Of a DNA stretch of 64,000 nucleotides, positions 35,569 to 44,543 are shown piece after piece; the stretch's first letter is position 1; every line of letters starts with the position of its first letter. Made by a program: the position numbers and the translations under genes. The notes beneath the pieces are model-generated. The model ran no database searches and was not told the DNA's origin. It saw only the letters and a program-made list of their open reading frames with translations. Source of the stretch: Rhizobium indicum (lineage in GTDB: Bacteria; Pseudomonadota; Alphaproteobacteria; Rhizobiales; Rhizobiaceae); the NCBI RefSeq assembly GCF_005862305.2, contig NZ_CP054021.1, positions 1,612,001 through 1,676,000 on the forward strand, read 5' to 3'.

Positions 35569-36315
35569 ATGTCAGATCAAAACACCCAACGTCTCGACCA
35601 GCTTCTCGTCTCTCTTGGCCTCTTTGCCAGCCGTTCACGCGCCCGCGACGCCGTGCAGCGCGGCACCGTCAGGATCGGCGGCCAGGTGGTCACGAAGGCC
35701 GGCGCGCTGTTTAGCGCGGACGCGGCAATCGAGATCGACGATCCGGCGCAGGATTATGTCTCGCGCGCCGCGCTGAAGCTTGCCGCAGCGCTCGACCATT
35801 TCCGGCTCGATCCCGCCGGCCATCACTGTCTTGATGTCGGTGCTTCCACCGGCGGCTTCACCGAGGTGCTGCTGCAGCGCGGTGCCGCGCATGTCACCGC
35901 GATCGATGTCGGCCATGGGCAGATGCATCCGCGCATATCAGGCGATCCGCGGGTGACCAACAGAGAGGGCCTCAACGCCCGCAACCTGACGGCAGAGGAT
36001 ATCGGCCATCCCGCCACCTTCATCGTTTCCGACGTCTCCTTCATCACGCTGAGACTGGCGCTCGCGCCGGCCCTTGAGATCGCGGGACCCGGCGCTGTCG
36101 CCGTGCTGCTGGTCAAGCCGCAGTTCGAGGCCGGGCGCGAGGCGATCGGCAAGGGCGGGATGCTGAAGGACCCCTCGTCTGCTCCCGCCGTTGCTGCAGA
36201 ACTGGCGCGCTGGTTCGTCGAGGACATGGGCTGGAAAAGCCTTGGCCTCATCCCCTCCCCGATTTCCGGCGGCGACGGCAATCAGGAATTCCTTCTGGCA
36301 GGATTGAAGCCGTGA
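35569..36315 (+). CDS. tlyA: TlyA-family rRNA 2'-O-methyltransferase
   Basis: This 248-aa protein has an N-terminal S4 RNA-binding domain (RLDQLLVSLGLFASRSRARD...GTVRIGG) and a C-terminal FtsJ-like SAM-dependent methyltransferase domain. LDVGASTGGFTEVLLQRGA is motif I and VSDVSFITLRLAL is the catalytic KDKE region. LLVKPQFEAGRE follows. TlyA proteins 2'-O-methylate 16S and/or 23S rRNA. The old hemolysin name is not supported here. The frame is open from 35332, but the ATG at 35569 is the conserved start. It overlaps the next methyltransferase gene by 4 bp. Confidence 0.92.
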   Translation: MSDQNTQRLDQLLVSLGLFASRSRARDAVQRGTVRIGGQVVTKAGALFSADAAIEIDDPAQDYVSRAALKLAAALDHFRLDPAGHHCLDVGASTGGFTEVLLQRGAAHVTAIDVGHGQMHPRISGDPRVTNREGLNARNLTAEDIGHPATFIVSDVSFITLRLALAPALEIAGPGAVAVLLVKPQFEAGREAIGKGGMLKDPSSAPAVAAELARWFVEDMGWKSLGLIPSPISGGDGNQEFLLAGLKP

Positions 36316-37562
36316 GCACCGAAACCGTCACGATCGAGAAGCTCGGCGCCCAGGGCGACGGCATCGCCAGCAGCGCCGGCGGGCCTGTCTATGTGCCCTT
36401 TTCCCTGCCCGGCGAAACCGTGGCGATTGCCCGCGTCAAGAGCCAGGGCACGATCATGTCGATCACGACACCCTCGCCCGACCGGCAGGAGCCGCCCTGC
36501 CGGCATTTCGGCCCGGATGGCGTCAACGGCACCTGCGGCGGCTGCACGCTGCAGCATATGGCAGATGCGCCCTACCGCGCCTTCAAGCGCCAGCTGGTCA
36601 TCGACGCGCTGAAATCCAAGGGGCTGACGCCGGAGGTCGGCGAGATCGTTCCGGCCCGGCCGGGCGAACGCCGGCGTGTCGTCTTTGCGGCACGCAAGAC
36701 CGAGAGGGACATGCTGATCGGTTTCAACCAGGCCGAAAGCCACCATATCGTCGCCATCGAGGAATGTCCGATCTCGTCGGCAGGGATCATTGCCCGGCTG
36801 CCGGCGATCAGGGCGATTGCTGCTTCGCTGGCGACCAGCGCCGAACCCTTCCGCGTCGCCGTCCTCGAAACGCTTTCCGGCCTCGACATCTCCGTCGACG
36901 ACGTGAAGAAACTCTCCGACCCGCAGCGGCGCAAGGCAATCGAGACCGCGCTCAGCCTGCGCGGCATCGCCCGTGTTTCGCTGAACGGCGAAATCCTCGT
37001 CGAGCCGTCTAAGCCGATGGTCGAATTCGGCGGCGTCCAGGTTTCACCACCGCCGGGCGGCTTTACCCAGGCGACCAAGCCGGCGGAACAGGCGATGGCG
37101 GAGCTGGTCACGGCTCATGCCGGCAAGTCGAAGCGGATCGCCGATCTCTTTGCCGGCTCCGGCACGTTTTCGCTGCGGCTGGCGCGGATCGGCCGCGTGC
37201 ACGCCGTCGAAGCCGAAGCAAAGGCGCTCGCAGCTCTCGATCATGCCGCCCGCAACACACAGGGGCTGAAACCGGTCACCGTCGAAAAGCGCGATCTCTT
37301 CCGCCGCCCGCTGATGACGCAGGAGTTCAAGCCCTATGACGTCGTCGTCTTCGATCCGCCGCGCGCCGGTGCCGAGTTCCAGTGCCAGGAGCTTGCCCGC
37401 TCAGGTGTGAAGAAGATCGTGGCCGTTAGCTGCAATCCGCTGACGCTGGCGCGGGACCTGGCGATCCTCGTCGAGGGCGGCTACCGGATCACGCAAGTGA
37501 CGCCGATCGACCAGTTCCTCTGGACCTCGCATGTCGAGGTGGTGGCGACGCTGGAGAAATAG
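36312..37562 (+). CDS. TrmA/RumA-type RNA (uracil-5-)-methyltransferase
   Basis: This 416-aa class I SAM-dependent enzyme makes m5U in rRNA or tRNA. A short TRAM-like domain lies at the N-terminus (VTIEKLGAQGDGIAS). An Fe-S-cluster-type cysteine cluster follows (PPCRHFG...GTCGGCTLQHM). The methyltransferase domain carries IADLFAGSGTFSLRLA (motif I) and VVFDPPRAGAEFQCQ. The catalytic cysteine and base are in IVAVSCNPLTLARDL. Start GTG overlaps tlyA by 4 bp. 23S rRNA is the likely substrate, but which uridine cannot be told. Confidence 0.9.
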   Translation: MSTETVTIEKLGAQGDGIASSAGGPVYVPFSLPGETVAIARVKSQGTIMSITTPSPDRQEPPCRHFGPDGVNGTCGGCTLQHMADAPYRAFKRQLVIDALKSKGLTPEVGEIVPARPGERRRVVFAARKTERDMLIGFNQAESHHIVAIEECPISSAGIIARLPAIRAIAASLATSAEPFRVAVLETLSGLDISVDDVKKLSDPQRRKAIETALSLRGIARVSLNGEILVEPSKPMVEFGGVQVSPPPGGFTQATKPAEQAMAELVTAHAGKSKRIADLFAGSGTFSLRLARIGRVHAVEAEAKALAALDHAARNTQGLKPVTVEKRDLFRRPLMTQEFKPYDVVVFDPPRAGAEFQCQELARSGVKKIVAVSCNPLTLARDLAILVEGGYRITQVTPIDQFLWTSHVEVVATLEK

Positions 37563-37564
37563 GC

Positions 37565-38575
37565 GTGCCTGTCGGAAAGACGAAAAGACGCAACCCATAC
37601 TATAACGGCCCAGTGTCCGATCACTTCGACGGCACACATTTCTTCAATCCCGAAGGTATTGAGCCCCTTGGCTTCCGCGATCTGCTGCGGTGGCAATTCG
37701 GCGGTGGCCGTGAGCGCTGGCCTCAGTCGGTCCCAAGTCCATACCCGGCGGCCAAGCCGGATCGATGTGTAGACGGCGCGGATCTAAGGGTGACCATGGT
37801 TGGTCATGCAACAATGCTCGTGCAGGTCGCTGGGCTCAATATCCTCACCGACCCGGTATGGTCAGAGCGCGCGAGTCCCCTCGCTTTTGCCGGACCCAGG
37901 CGCGTCGTCCCACCGGGTATCGCGTTCGATGATTTGCCCCCGATTGATCTCGTGCTGGTGTCGCACAATCATTATGATCATCTCGATATCGCAACGCTCA
38001 GGCGGTTGGGTGCGAAGCATCGGCCGCGTGTCGTGACGCCACTCGGCAATGACACGATCATTCGCCGTGCCGTGCCCGATATACAGACGACATCGATGGA
38101 CTGGGGCCAGCACATTTCGCACGCCGGAATAAGCATTGATGCGGAGCCTGCACACCATTGGTCCGCCCGCGGAACCGCCGATCGCCGGATGGCACTCTGG
38201 GCGTCGTTCGTTTTGTCGACTCCAGCCGGAAAAATTTACCACGTCGGAGATACGGGCTTTCACAACGGCATCAATTACAAAGCGGCACAGCAGAAGCATG
38301 GCGGCTTTCGCTTGGCCATTTTACCCTTCGGTGCCTATGAGCCGCGCTGGTTCATGAAAGGGCAGCACCAGAATCCACAGGAAGCGGTGATCGGGATGAA
38401 GTTGGCAAATGCGGCCTATGTGGCCGGGCATCACTTCGCCACGTTCCAACTGACAAATGAAGCGGTCGACGCGCCGGCAAGAGCGTTGCAAGACGCAATG
38501 AGCGAGCATGATATTCCCCCGGAACGGTTCCGGCCGCTCAGGGCCGGCGAGGTATTTAATGTGCCAGCTGTCTAA
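37565..38575 (+). CDS. Metallo-beta-lactamase-fold hydrolase (UlaG/NAPE-PLD-like)
   Basis: This is a 336-aa MBL-fold hydrolase. The zinc motif is SHNHYDHLD near residue 137, preceded by MVGHATMLVQVAGLNILTDP and followed by PAHHWSARG, YHVGDTGFH and ILPFGAYEPRWFM. This pattern fits the N-acyl-phosphatidylethanolamine phospholipase D-like and UlaG-like branch, usually cytoplasmic lipid or lactone hydrolases. The substrate is unknown. GTG begins 2 bp after the methyltransferase stop, so it is in the same transcription unit. Codon use seems less GC-biased than that of its neighbours, a possible sign of later acquisition. Confidence 0.85.
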   Translation: MPVGKTKRRNPYYNGPVSDHFDGTHFFNPEGIEPLGFRDLLRWQFGGGRERWPQSVPSPYPAAKPDRCVDGADLRVTMVGHATMLVQVAGLNILTDPVWSERASPLAFAGPRRVVPPGIAFDDLPPIDLVLVSHNHYDHLDIATLRRLGAKHRPRVVTPLGNDTIIRRAVPDIQTTSMDWGQHISHAGISIDAEPAHHWSARGTADRRMALWASFVLSTPAGKIYHVGDTGFHNGINYKAAQQKHGGFRLAILPFGAYEPRWFMKGQHQNPQEAVIGMKLANAAYVAGHHFATFQLTNEAVDAPARALQDAMSEHDIPPERFRPLRAGEVFNVPAV

Positions 38576-38635
38576 TCGCTATCCGTTTGCTCCCGGTGTT
38601 GGTGTCGATCGCCGCGAAGCGATGCCAGGCGGCGC

Positions 38636-39391
38636 TCAGCGACGCATGAAGGCTTCGAAGGCCGCCCGGGCCTCGGCACTTTTCAGCCGCGCGGAGAAAT
38701 AGCGGGCCTCCTCGTCGATGCGGGCGATGATCTCGCCACGATCGCCACGAATGAGATCGCGGGCGATGCGCAGCGCCTCCGGCGGCTTGGTGGCGAGCTT
38801 TGCAGCCAGGCCAAGCGTCAGTGAATCGACCTCGCCTGGCTCGACGACCTTCCAGACCAGGCCGGCTTCCTTCGCTTCCTCGGCCGAGAATGCTTCGCCG
38901 GCCGCCAGCAGGGCGAAGGCGCGCTGATGCCCCATCAGGCGCGGCGCGACGAGGCTGGAACCGGCCTCCGGCACCAGCGCCAGATCGACGAAGGGTGTGC
39001 GGAACTGGCTGCGGCTGGAGGCGATGGTCAGGTCGCAATGCAGATGGATCGTCGTGCCGATGCCGACCGCAAGGCCGTCGACGCCCGAGACGACGGGTTT
39101 TTCGGCATTCACCAGCGCATAGAGGAAATCGAGGATCTCCTGCTCCAGGCCGCGGCCGCCCATTGCGGCAGCCAGAAAATCGTTCAGGTCGTTGCCGGCC
39201 GAGAAGCAGCCTTCGGTGCCGAGCAAAGCGGTGGCGCGGATGCCGGGATTTGTGTTGGCCGCATTCAGCGCATCGGCCATGGTGCGATACATGGCGCGGG
39301 TGATGGCGTTCTTCTTCTCCGGCCGATTGAAGCGGATAGACTGGACGCCGGGATGGGCGGAAGGCTGCTCGACGATGATGTGATCGGTCAT
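38636..39391 (-). CDS. Enoyl-CoA hydratase/isomerase (crotonase family)
   Basis: This 251-aa crotonase has the segments RFNRPEKKNAITRAMY, the first oxyanion-hole region GTEGCFSAGNDLNDFL, and VSGVDGLAVGIGTTIHLHCD. FRTPFVDLALVPEAGSS carries the conserved glutamate of hydratases. It would hydrate or isomerise an enoyl-CoA in beta-oxidation. It is 9 bp downstream of the acyl-CoA dehydrogenase gene, so the two enzymes probably act in consecutive steps of one pathway. Confidence 0.92.
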   Translation of the reverse strand: MTDHIIVEQPSAHPGVQSIRFNRPEKKNAITRAMYRTMADALNAANTNPGIRATALLGTEGCFSAGNDLNDFLAAAMGGRGLEQEILDFLYALVNAEKPVVSGVDGLAVGIGTTIHLHCDLTIASSRSQFRTPFVDLALVPEAGSSLVAPRLMGHQRAFALLAAGEAFSAEEAKEAGLVWKVVEPGEVDSLTLGLAAKLATKPPEALRIARDLIRGDRGEIIARIDEEARYFSARLKSAEARAAFEAFMRR

Positions 39392-39400
39392 AAGGTCTCC

Positions 39401-41179
39401 TCAGGCAAGCAGGATACGGGCGGCGGCAAGGCTTGCCGCACCATTGACGACCCGGTCGCGCAGGGCTGCGGTCTCGGCGAGCAGGTTCTCGGCGGCAAAG
39501 CGGCAGAGCGCGATGCGGTTTTCGGCCGCACCATCGGCACTCTCGGCGAGACCGCCCTTGGCAAGATAACTGCCGGTGAGCACCAGCCCGAACAGGCGCT
39601 GATAGGGGGTGGCACCGGAGAGCGCTTCGGCGGTCTTGTCATCGGCAAGCGTCTTTATCAGCCAGGCGGTCGCCTGCTCGAGATCGGCGATACCAGCGTC
39701 GAGCCTCACAGCGGTCTCGCCGAAACCATCAAGATTGGAGCGGCGGACGTCGTCGGCGATCTGCTTAAGCTCGGCGATGAAGCCCTTCACCTGATCGCCG
39801 CCGGAGAGCGGCAGTTTGCGGGTGACGAGGTCGATCGCCTGGATGCCGTTGGTGCCCTCGTAGATCGGGGCGATGCGGGCATCGCGAAGATAACGCGCCG
39901 CACCCGTCTCCTCGATGAAACCCATGCCGCCATGCACCTGAATGCCGAGCGAGGCGACGTCGACGCCGGCATCGGTCGAAAAGGATTTGGCAATCGGCGT
40001 CAGCAAAGCGGCGCGCTCCTGCCAGTGGCGACTGGTCTCCCCTGCCCGGTGCGACATGTCGATCGCATGGGCGCAGGCATAGGAGATGGCGCGCGCGCCT
40101 TGAGTCAGCGCCTTCATGGTGAGGAGCATGCGGGCGACATCGGGATGTTCGACGATCGGGCTCATACCGGCGCCGCTTGCGCCCGGCGCCCTGCCCTGCG
40201 TGCGTTCCCTGGCATAGGCGAGCGCCTTCTGGGTGGCGGCTTCCGCGATCGCCACGCCCTGCATGCCGACGGCAAGGCGGGCATTGTTCATCATCATGAA
40301 CATGCAGGCCAGTCCCTTGTTCTCCTCGCCGACCAGCCATCCCACGGCGCCCTTTTCACCACCGAATTTTCCGTCGCCGTAGATCATCGTGCAGGTCGGC
40401 GAACCATGGATGCCGAGCTTGTGCTCCAGCGAATGGCAGAACAGATCGTTGCGGGGCCCAAGCGAGCCATCGTCGTTCACCAGGAATTTCGGCACCAGGA
40501 AGAGCGAGATGCCGCGGGTGCCGGCCGGCGCATCCGGCAGACGGGCCAGCACCAGATGGATGATGTTGTCGGCGGCGTCATGTTCGCCCCAGGTGATGAA
40601 GATCTTCTGGCCGAACAGGCGGTAGCTGCCGTCATCGCGGCGCTCGGCGCGGGCCTTGAGCACGCCGAGATCGGAGCCGGCATGCGGCTCCGTCAGGTTC
40701 ATGGTGCCGGTCCATTCGCCGGAGACCATCTTCTCCAGATATGTGTCTTTCAGCGCAGCACTACCATGGGCGCTGACCGCCTCGATGGCGCCCATCGTCA
40801 GGGTCGGGGCGAGCGCGAAGGCCATGGAACCGGAATTCCACATTTCCAGTGCCGCGACATTCAGCATATGCGGCAGGGCCTGGCCGCCGAAGGCCTCGGG
40901 GGCCGTCAGGCCGTTCCAGCCGCCGGCAATCCAATGGCGATAGAGGTCGCGCCAGCCATCCGGCAGCCTGACCTCGCCATCGATCAGCCGGGCGCCCTGG
41001 CGATCGCCGATTTCGGCAAGCGGCGCCACTTCTTCTGTGGCAAAACGTCCCGCCTCAGCGAGGATCGCATCGACCAGATCTTCGCCGAGATCGCCGAGCA
41101 GCCCTTTTGAAATCGCCTCGCCCATGCCCGCTACATGCTTCAACGTGAACGCGATTTCTTCGACGGGCGCCTTGTACAT
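39401..41179 (-). CDS. Acyl-CoA dehydrogenase (long form with C-terminal extension)
   Basis: This is a 592-aa flavoprotein that introduces the 2,3-double bond in acyl-CoA. The ACAD domains run from about 75 to 460, with WTGTMNLTEPHAGSDLG (FAD-binding loop) and KIFITWGEHD. The catalytic glutamate is in APIYEGTNGIQAIDL. A C-terminal extension (about 465-590) is typical of the roughly 590-aa acyl-CoA dehydrogenases. The ATG at 41179 gives the conserved start MYKAPVEEIAFTLKHVAGM, and the longer frame to 41230 is rejected. A LiuR-like palindrome lies 65-80 bp upstream. It forms an operon with the enoyl-CoA hydratase gene. Confidence 0.93.
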   Translation of the reverse strand: MYKAPVEEIAFTLKHVAGMGEAISKGLLGDLGEDLVDAILAEAGRFATEEVAPLAEIGDRQGARLIDGEVRLPDGWRDLYRHWIAGGWNGLTAPEAFGGQALPHMLNVAALEMWNSGSMAFALAPTLTMGAIEAVSAHGSAALKDTYLEKMVSGEWTGTMNLTEPHAGSDLGVLKARAERRDDGSYRLFGQKIFITWGEHDAADNIIHLVLARLPDAPAGTRGISLFLVPKFLVNDDGSLGPRNDLFCHSLEHKLGIHGSPTCTMIYGDGKFGGEKGAVGWLVGEENKGLACMFMMMNNARLAVGMQGVAIAEAATQKALAYARERTQGRAPGASGAGMSPIVEHPDVARMLLTMKALTQGARAISYACAHAIDMSHRAGETSRHWQERAALLTPIAKSFSTDAGVDVASLGIQVHGGMGFIEETGAARYLRDARIAPIYEGTNGIQAIDLVTRKLPLSGGDQVKGFIAELKQIADDVRRSNLDGFGETAVRLDAGIADLEQATAWLIKTLADDKTAEALSGATPYQRLFGLVLTGSYLAKGGLAESADGAAENRIALCRFAAENLLAETAALRDRVVNGAASLAAARILLA

Positions 41180-41243
41180 GGTTTTTTCTCCGCAGACCGG
41201 CCTGCACTTGGGCAAGCCCCTCCGAGGCAAGGGCTAATTGATT

Positions 41244-41259
41244 TTTACGTAAACGTCAA
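41244..41259. promoter_or_regulatory. Possible LiuR/MerR-type operator upstream of the acyl-CoA dehydrogenase gene
   Basis: TTTACGTAAACGTCAA has the ACGT-AA-ACGT arrangement with TT/AA flanks that is characteristic of predicted MerR-family LiuR sites, which control branched-chain amino acid and fatty acid degradation genes in proteobacteria. It sits 65 bp upstream of the start. The match is from memory, and no liuR gene is in the window. Confidence 0.5.
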
Positions 41260-41387
41260 TTTCGATTTCCTTGGCCGGCATGCGATAAATCGCCGGACAT
41301 GGCGCTTTGCTCTTGCACCTTTGGACAAATGGACGTCATGAACAATCTCTAAGGGAAGACATCGCCTTCGCAAAGGACCGGCGAACA

Positions 41388-42383
41388 ATGGATACATTGC
41401 CCGTCAACATACCCGGTTTCGTCTGGGCCTATCGCTTCTCGCCGGGTGAAAAGACGGCGGTGCGACTGAACAATAGTGCGACGGTGGCGGAACTGACCGC
41501 CGACAACTGTTTCTACTGGCTGCACCTCAACCTTGTCGACGCCCGCGTGCCGGCCTTGCTCGATACGCTGGACGGGCTGACGGAGGACGCGAAATCGGCG
41601 CTGACGACGCGTGATACGCATGCGGCCATCACTGTCGACGAGCAGATGCTCTATGGCACGCTCGTCGATTGCCAGCGCGATTTTGCCCAGGATACCAACA
41701 ATCTCGGCTGGCTGCATTTCGCCATGTCCGACCGCTTCCTCATCACCACGAGGCTACAGCCGCTGCGCAGCGTCGAACGGGCGCGGGCGCTGATCGAGAA
41801 AAACCCGGGCAAATTCTCCCGGCCGGTCGATCTCTTCGAACTGCTGGTGATCGAGTTCCAGCGCACGCTGATCGCGATCGTCATCGAACTCACCGAAGAG
41901 CTGAACCAGATCGAGGATATCGTCTACGACAGTGCGCAACGCGACGAGCGCCGGCGCCTGGCGCCGGTCCGGCGCACGGTGGTCAGGCTGCATCGGCACC
42001 TGCGCACCGTGTTGGCGCTGATGCGCCGGGCGGCGGCGGCCGACGACGACGAGATGCCCTTCGGCTTCGACGACGTGGCGCGGCGGCTGACGAGCCGGCT
42101 GGAAACGGTCGACCACGATATCTACGCGCTGCAGGACCGGGCACGCCTGCTGCATGAAGAAATCGATTCGAAACAATCCTCCGAAACCAACCGCCACCTC
42201 TATCTGCTGTCGATCATGACGGCCTTCCTGCTGCCGCCGACGCTGGTGACCGGCTTCTTCGGCATGAACACGGCAAACCTGCCCTTCGCCGTCGGCGACT
42301 ACGGCACCGAATACGCCGTCGTCCTCATCGTCGGCTCCATTGCCTTTGCCTGGTGGCTATTGAGGCGGGTGGATATTCTTTGA
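41388..42383 (+). CDS. CorA/ZntB-family divalent cation transporter
   Basis: This 331-aa CorA-superfamily channel or transporter has a large cytoplasmic N-terminal domain (about 1-265). Two C-terminal membrane helices follow (LYLLSIMTAFLLPPTLVTGFFG and AVVLIVGSIAFAWWLL). The signature GMN lies in FFGMNTANLP between them, and MNTANLP resembles the ZntB loop more than the CorA YGMNFE loop. It probably moves Zn2+ or Mg2+. The ATG at 41388 (MDTLPVNIPGFVWAY) is the family start. The frame is open to 41307. It is a single gene. Confidence 0.88.
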   Translation: MDTLPVNIPGFVWAYRFSPGEKTAVRLNNSATVAELTADNCFYWLHLNLVDARVPALLDTLDGLTEDAKSALTTRDTHAAITVDEQMLYGTLVDCQRDFAQDTNNLGWLHFAMSDRFLITTRLQPLRSVERARALIEKNPGKFSRPVDLFELLVIEFQRTLIAIVIELTEELNQIEDIVYDSAQRDERRRLAPVRRTVVRLHRHLRTVLALMRRAAAADDDEMPFGFDDVARRLTSRLETVDHDIYALQDRARLLHEEIDSKQSSETNRHLYLLSIMTAFLLPPTLVTGFFGMNTANLPFAVGDYGTEYAVVLIVGSIAFAWWLLRRVDIL

Positions 42384-42453
42384 GGGTGAAGGTTCGACAT
42401 GACTGTGGGAGAGGCGCATTCCCCACCCGTCGCGGTACTTGCTCCAGAATCTC

Positions 42454-42560
42454 ACCCCACCCTCCGTCATCCTCGGGCCCGACCCGAGGATCCATGTTGG
42501 CCTCCATCAGCCGAGGGCATGGATCCTCGGCTCAAGGCCGAGGATGACGGAAGGTGGGGT
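42454..42560. repeat. Palindromic GTCATCCTCGG repeat
   Basis: ACCCCACCCTCCGTCATCCT at the left end is matched by an inverted AGGATGACGGAAGGTGGGGT at the right end. Inside, GAGGATCCATG pairs with CATGGATCCTC. It is the common alphaproteobacterial intergenic element that often gets mis-annotated as a short protein with GPDPRIH. It lies after the CorA-like gene. Confidence 0.8.
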
Positions 42561-42673
42561 TACGTTCCGGCCGAACTCGCCGCCGACGCAACGAATGGAA
42601 CGGCGCTGCGCCTATGGCATCACGCTGCGTTGACACTTAGCGATTGGAAGCGCAACGCGCTTCCTACGCCTTA

Positions 42674-43153
42674 TCAATACGGCGAATAGCACTGCTGGCG
42701 CGGGCCGTTATAGGGTTGGAACGTGTTGTCGTAGGCGCGATAGGACCGGTAGCGGTTTGCGCACCAGGCGACGTGGCTCGAACCCATGCGGGGAGCGGGC
42801 GCGACGTAACGCGGCTGCGCGACGATAGCGCCGCCGATGACCGCGCCGGCGCCGAAGGCGGCGAGCGGATACCAATAGCCGTTATAGCGGCGATAGCCCG
42901 GACGCTGATAGGAATAGCCGCGATAGCCGCCGTAATAACCGGGCCGGTAATAGGCGCCGGGACGATAGCCAGGCCGGTAGCCCGGACGGTAACCGGGGCG
43001 ATAATAGCGGCGGTACTGGACGCTCTCGACGGCGGAGGATTTTTCCACCTGCGGGGCGGTGGGCATCTGGATTGCCTGGGACGGCACGAAGCCCGTCAGC
43101 ACCACGGCGGCAGCCAGAACTGCGGTCGCAATCTTGTTTCTCAAACCGATCAT
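42674..43153 (-). CDS. BA14K family secreted protein
   Basis: This 159-aa exported protein has a signal peptide ([20 protein letters not shown]). A low-complexity RPGY tandem repeat region (about 58-95: [23 protein letters not shown]) is followed by a hydrophobic glycine-rich segment ([16 protein letters not shown]). The C-terminal BA14K motif is [12 protein letters not shown], then [17 protein letters not shown]14K proteins are immunoreactive, lectin-like surface or periplasmic proteins first known from Brucella. The upstream frame start MGVEA is rejected because GGGAG serves as the ribosome-binding site for the ATG at 43153. Confidence 0.85.
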   Translation of the reverse strand: MIGLRNKIATAVLAAAVVLTGFVPSQAIQMPTAPQVEKSSAVESVQYRRYYRPGYRPGYRPGYRPGAYYRPGYYGGYRGYSYQRPGYRRYNGYWYPLAAFGAGAVIGGAIVAQPRYVAPAPRMGSSHVAWCANRYRSYRAYDNTFQPYNGPRQQCYSPY

Positions 43154-43298
43154 TGCTTCAACTCCCATTCAACAGCGATCACCGCCTGCCCAGCAACGTC
43201 TTCGCGCCCGAATGGTTCCGAAAGCGGCCGGGGCCGGCCTGCTCTCCCTTTTAGATCAGTTGAACTGAACCGGAGATTAACCGGCGCCGGCGATGCGA

Positions 43299-44543
43299 TC
43301 AGGCAACGGCGGAGATTTTCGCCTGGTCGCCCTGCAGACGGTTGACCATGAAGTTCGAATACCATTCGAGGAACTGCATGACGCCGCCCTCGTGCAAGGC
43401 GGAATAGGGGCCGGGCTCATAGGCGGGCGAGCGAATGCCGAAGGCGTTTTCCTCGACGATGCGGCGATCCTGATCGTTGGTCTCGGTCCAGACGTGGGTC
43501 AGTTCCTCGAGATTGTAATCCACACCTTCGACGGCATCCTTGTGGACAAGCCACTTGGTCGTCACCGCCGTCTCATTGGCGCTGAGCGGCAGCACGCGGA
43601 AGGAGATGGCGTGGTCACCGAGCAGATGGTTCCACGTCGTCGGGTAGTGGAAGAGCAGCATGGTGCCGATATGGCTGATCGAGATATCGTCGGAAAGCGC
43701 GCGCTTGACCGCGCTCTTGCCCGACATGGTGTAGCTCTCTGCATCCTCGATCAGCGGCATGCGGGCGGTGCGGAACTGACCGTCCGGCGAAATCTGGAAC
43801 TTGCTCGGCAGGCCGGCTGCCTCGCAGCGCGCCCAATGGCCGGCGATCTCGGGATCGTCGGCGCCGCCATCCGTGCCGGTGACACTCGGAGCCTCGGGAT
43901 AGGTGCGGCAGAGTTCGGGGTGATTGGCGGCGCAGTGATAGCACTCGCGGTTGTTTTCCCAGACAAGCTTCCAGTTGCCCTTCTCGATGATCGTGCTCTG
44001 GAAGGCGACCTTGCTCTCGCTGATCCGGTGCGGCGCGACATAGGGTTCGATCTTGTCGCGCACCGGCTGGAAATCCGGGGCGTTATTGGCAAGGCAGATG
44101 AAGACATAGCCAGCGACGATTTCGCAATGGACGGGCTTCAGGTTGAAGCCAGTCTTATCGAAATCATCGCCCATGTGGCGGGCGAAGGCGAGCTTGCCTT
44201 CGAGATCATAGGTCCACTGATGATAGGGACAGACGAGGCGCACGGAGGAGCCGTGCTCCTTGGTGCAGACGCGCGAGCCGCGATGGCGGCAGCTGTTGTG
44301 GAAGGCGCGGATGACGTTGTCGCGGCCGCGGACGATGACGACAGGATAGCTGCCGATCTGGACGGTGAAATAAGCGCCCGGCTTCGGCAGCTCGCAATCA
44401 TGGCCGATGAACAGCCAGTCGCGATAATAGATCATCTCCATGTCGAGCTGGAAATAATCCTCGTCGATATAGAACGGCTGTTCGAGGCTGAAGCCCTCAC
44501 GGCGGCTCTTGAGCTGACGCAAAACGTTGCTGCGAATATCCAT
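43299..44543 (-). CDS. Rieske non-heme iron oxygenase, alpha subunit (GbcA-like)
   Basis: This 414-aa oxygenase has a Rieske [2Fe-2S] domain with C-x-H (SCRHRGSRV) and C-x2-H (LVCPYHQWTYDL). The mononuclear iron site lies in ENNRECYHCAANHPEL. Overall it resembles glycine-betaine or quaternary-ammonium demethylases (GbcA type) more than aromatic dioxygenases. The matching reductase is not adjacent. The ATG at 44543 is spaced 8 nt after GAGG. ATG codons at 44549 and 44582 are alternatives. The substrate is inferred, and betaine or stachydrine would suit a rhizobium. Confidence 0.85.
   Translation of the reverse strand: MDIRSNVLRQLKSRREGFSLEQPFYIDEDYFQLDMEMIYYRDWLFIGHDCELPKPGAYFTVQIGSYPVVIVRGRDNVIRAFHNSCRHRGSRVCTKEHGSSVRLVCPYHQWTYDLEGKLAFARHMGDDFDKTGFNLKPVHCEIVAGYVFICLANNAPDFQPVRDKIEPYVAPHRISESKVAFQSTIIEKGNWKLVWENNRECYHCAANHPELCRTYPEAPSVTGTDGGADDPEIAGHWARCEAAGLPSKFQISPDGQFRTARMPLIEDAESYTMSGKSAVKRALSDDISISHIGTMLLFHYPTTWNHLLGDHAISFRVLPLSANETAVTTKWLVHKDAVEGVDYNLEELTHVWTETNDQDRRIVEENAFGIRSPAYEPGPYSALHEGGVMQFLEWYSNFMVNRLQGDQAKISAVA

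Noticed and set aside
38927..41110. 727-aa open frame on the plus strand opposite the acyl-CoA dehydrogenase and enoyl-CoA hydratase genes
   Set aside because: It has no recognisable domain or ribosome-binding site and runs antisense to two clearly real genes. High GC at third positions opens such frames.
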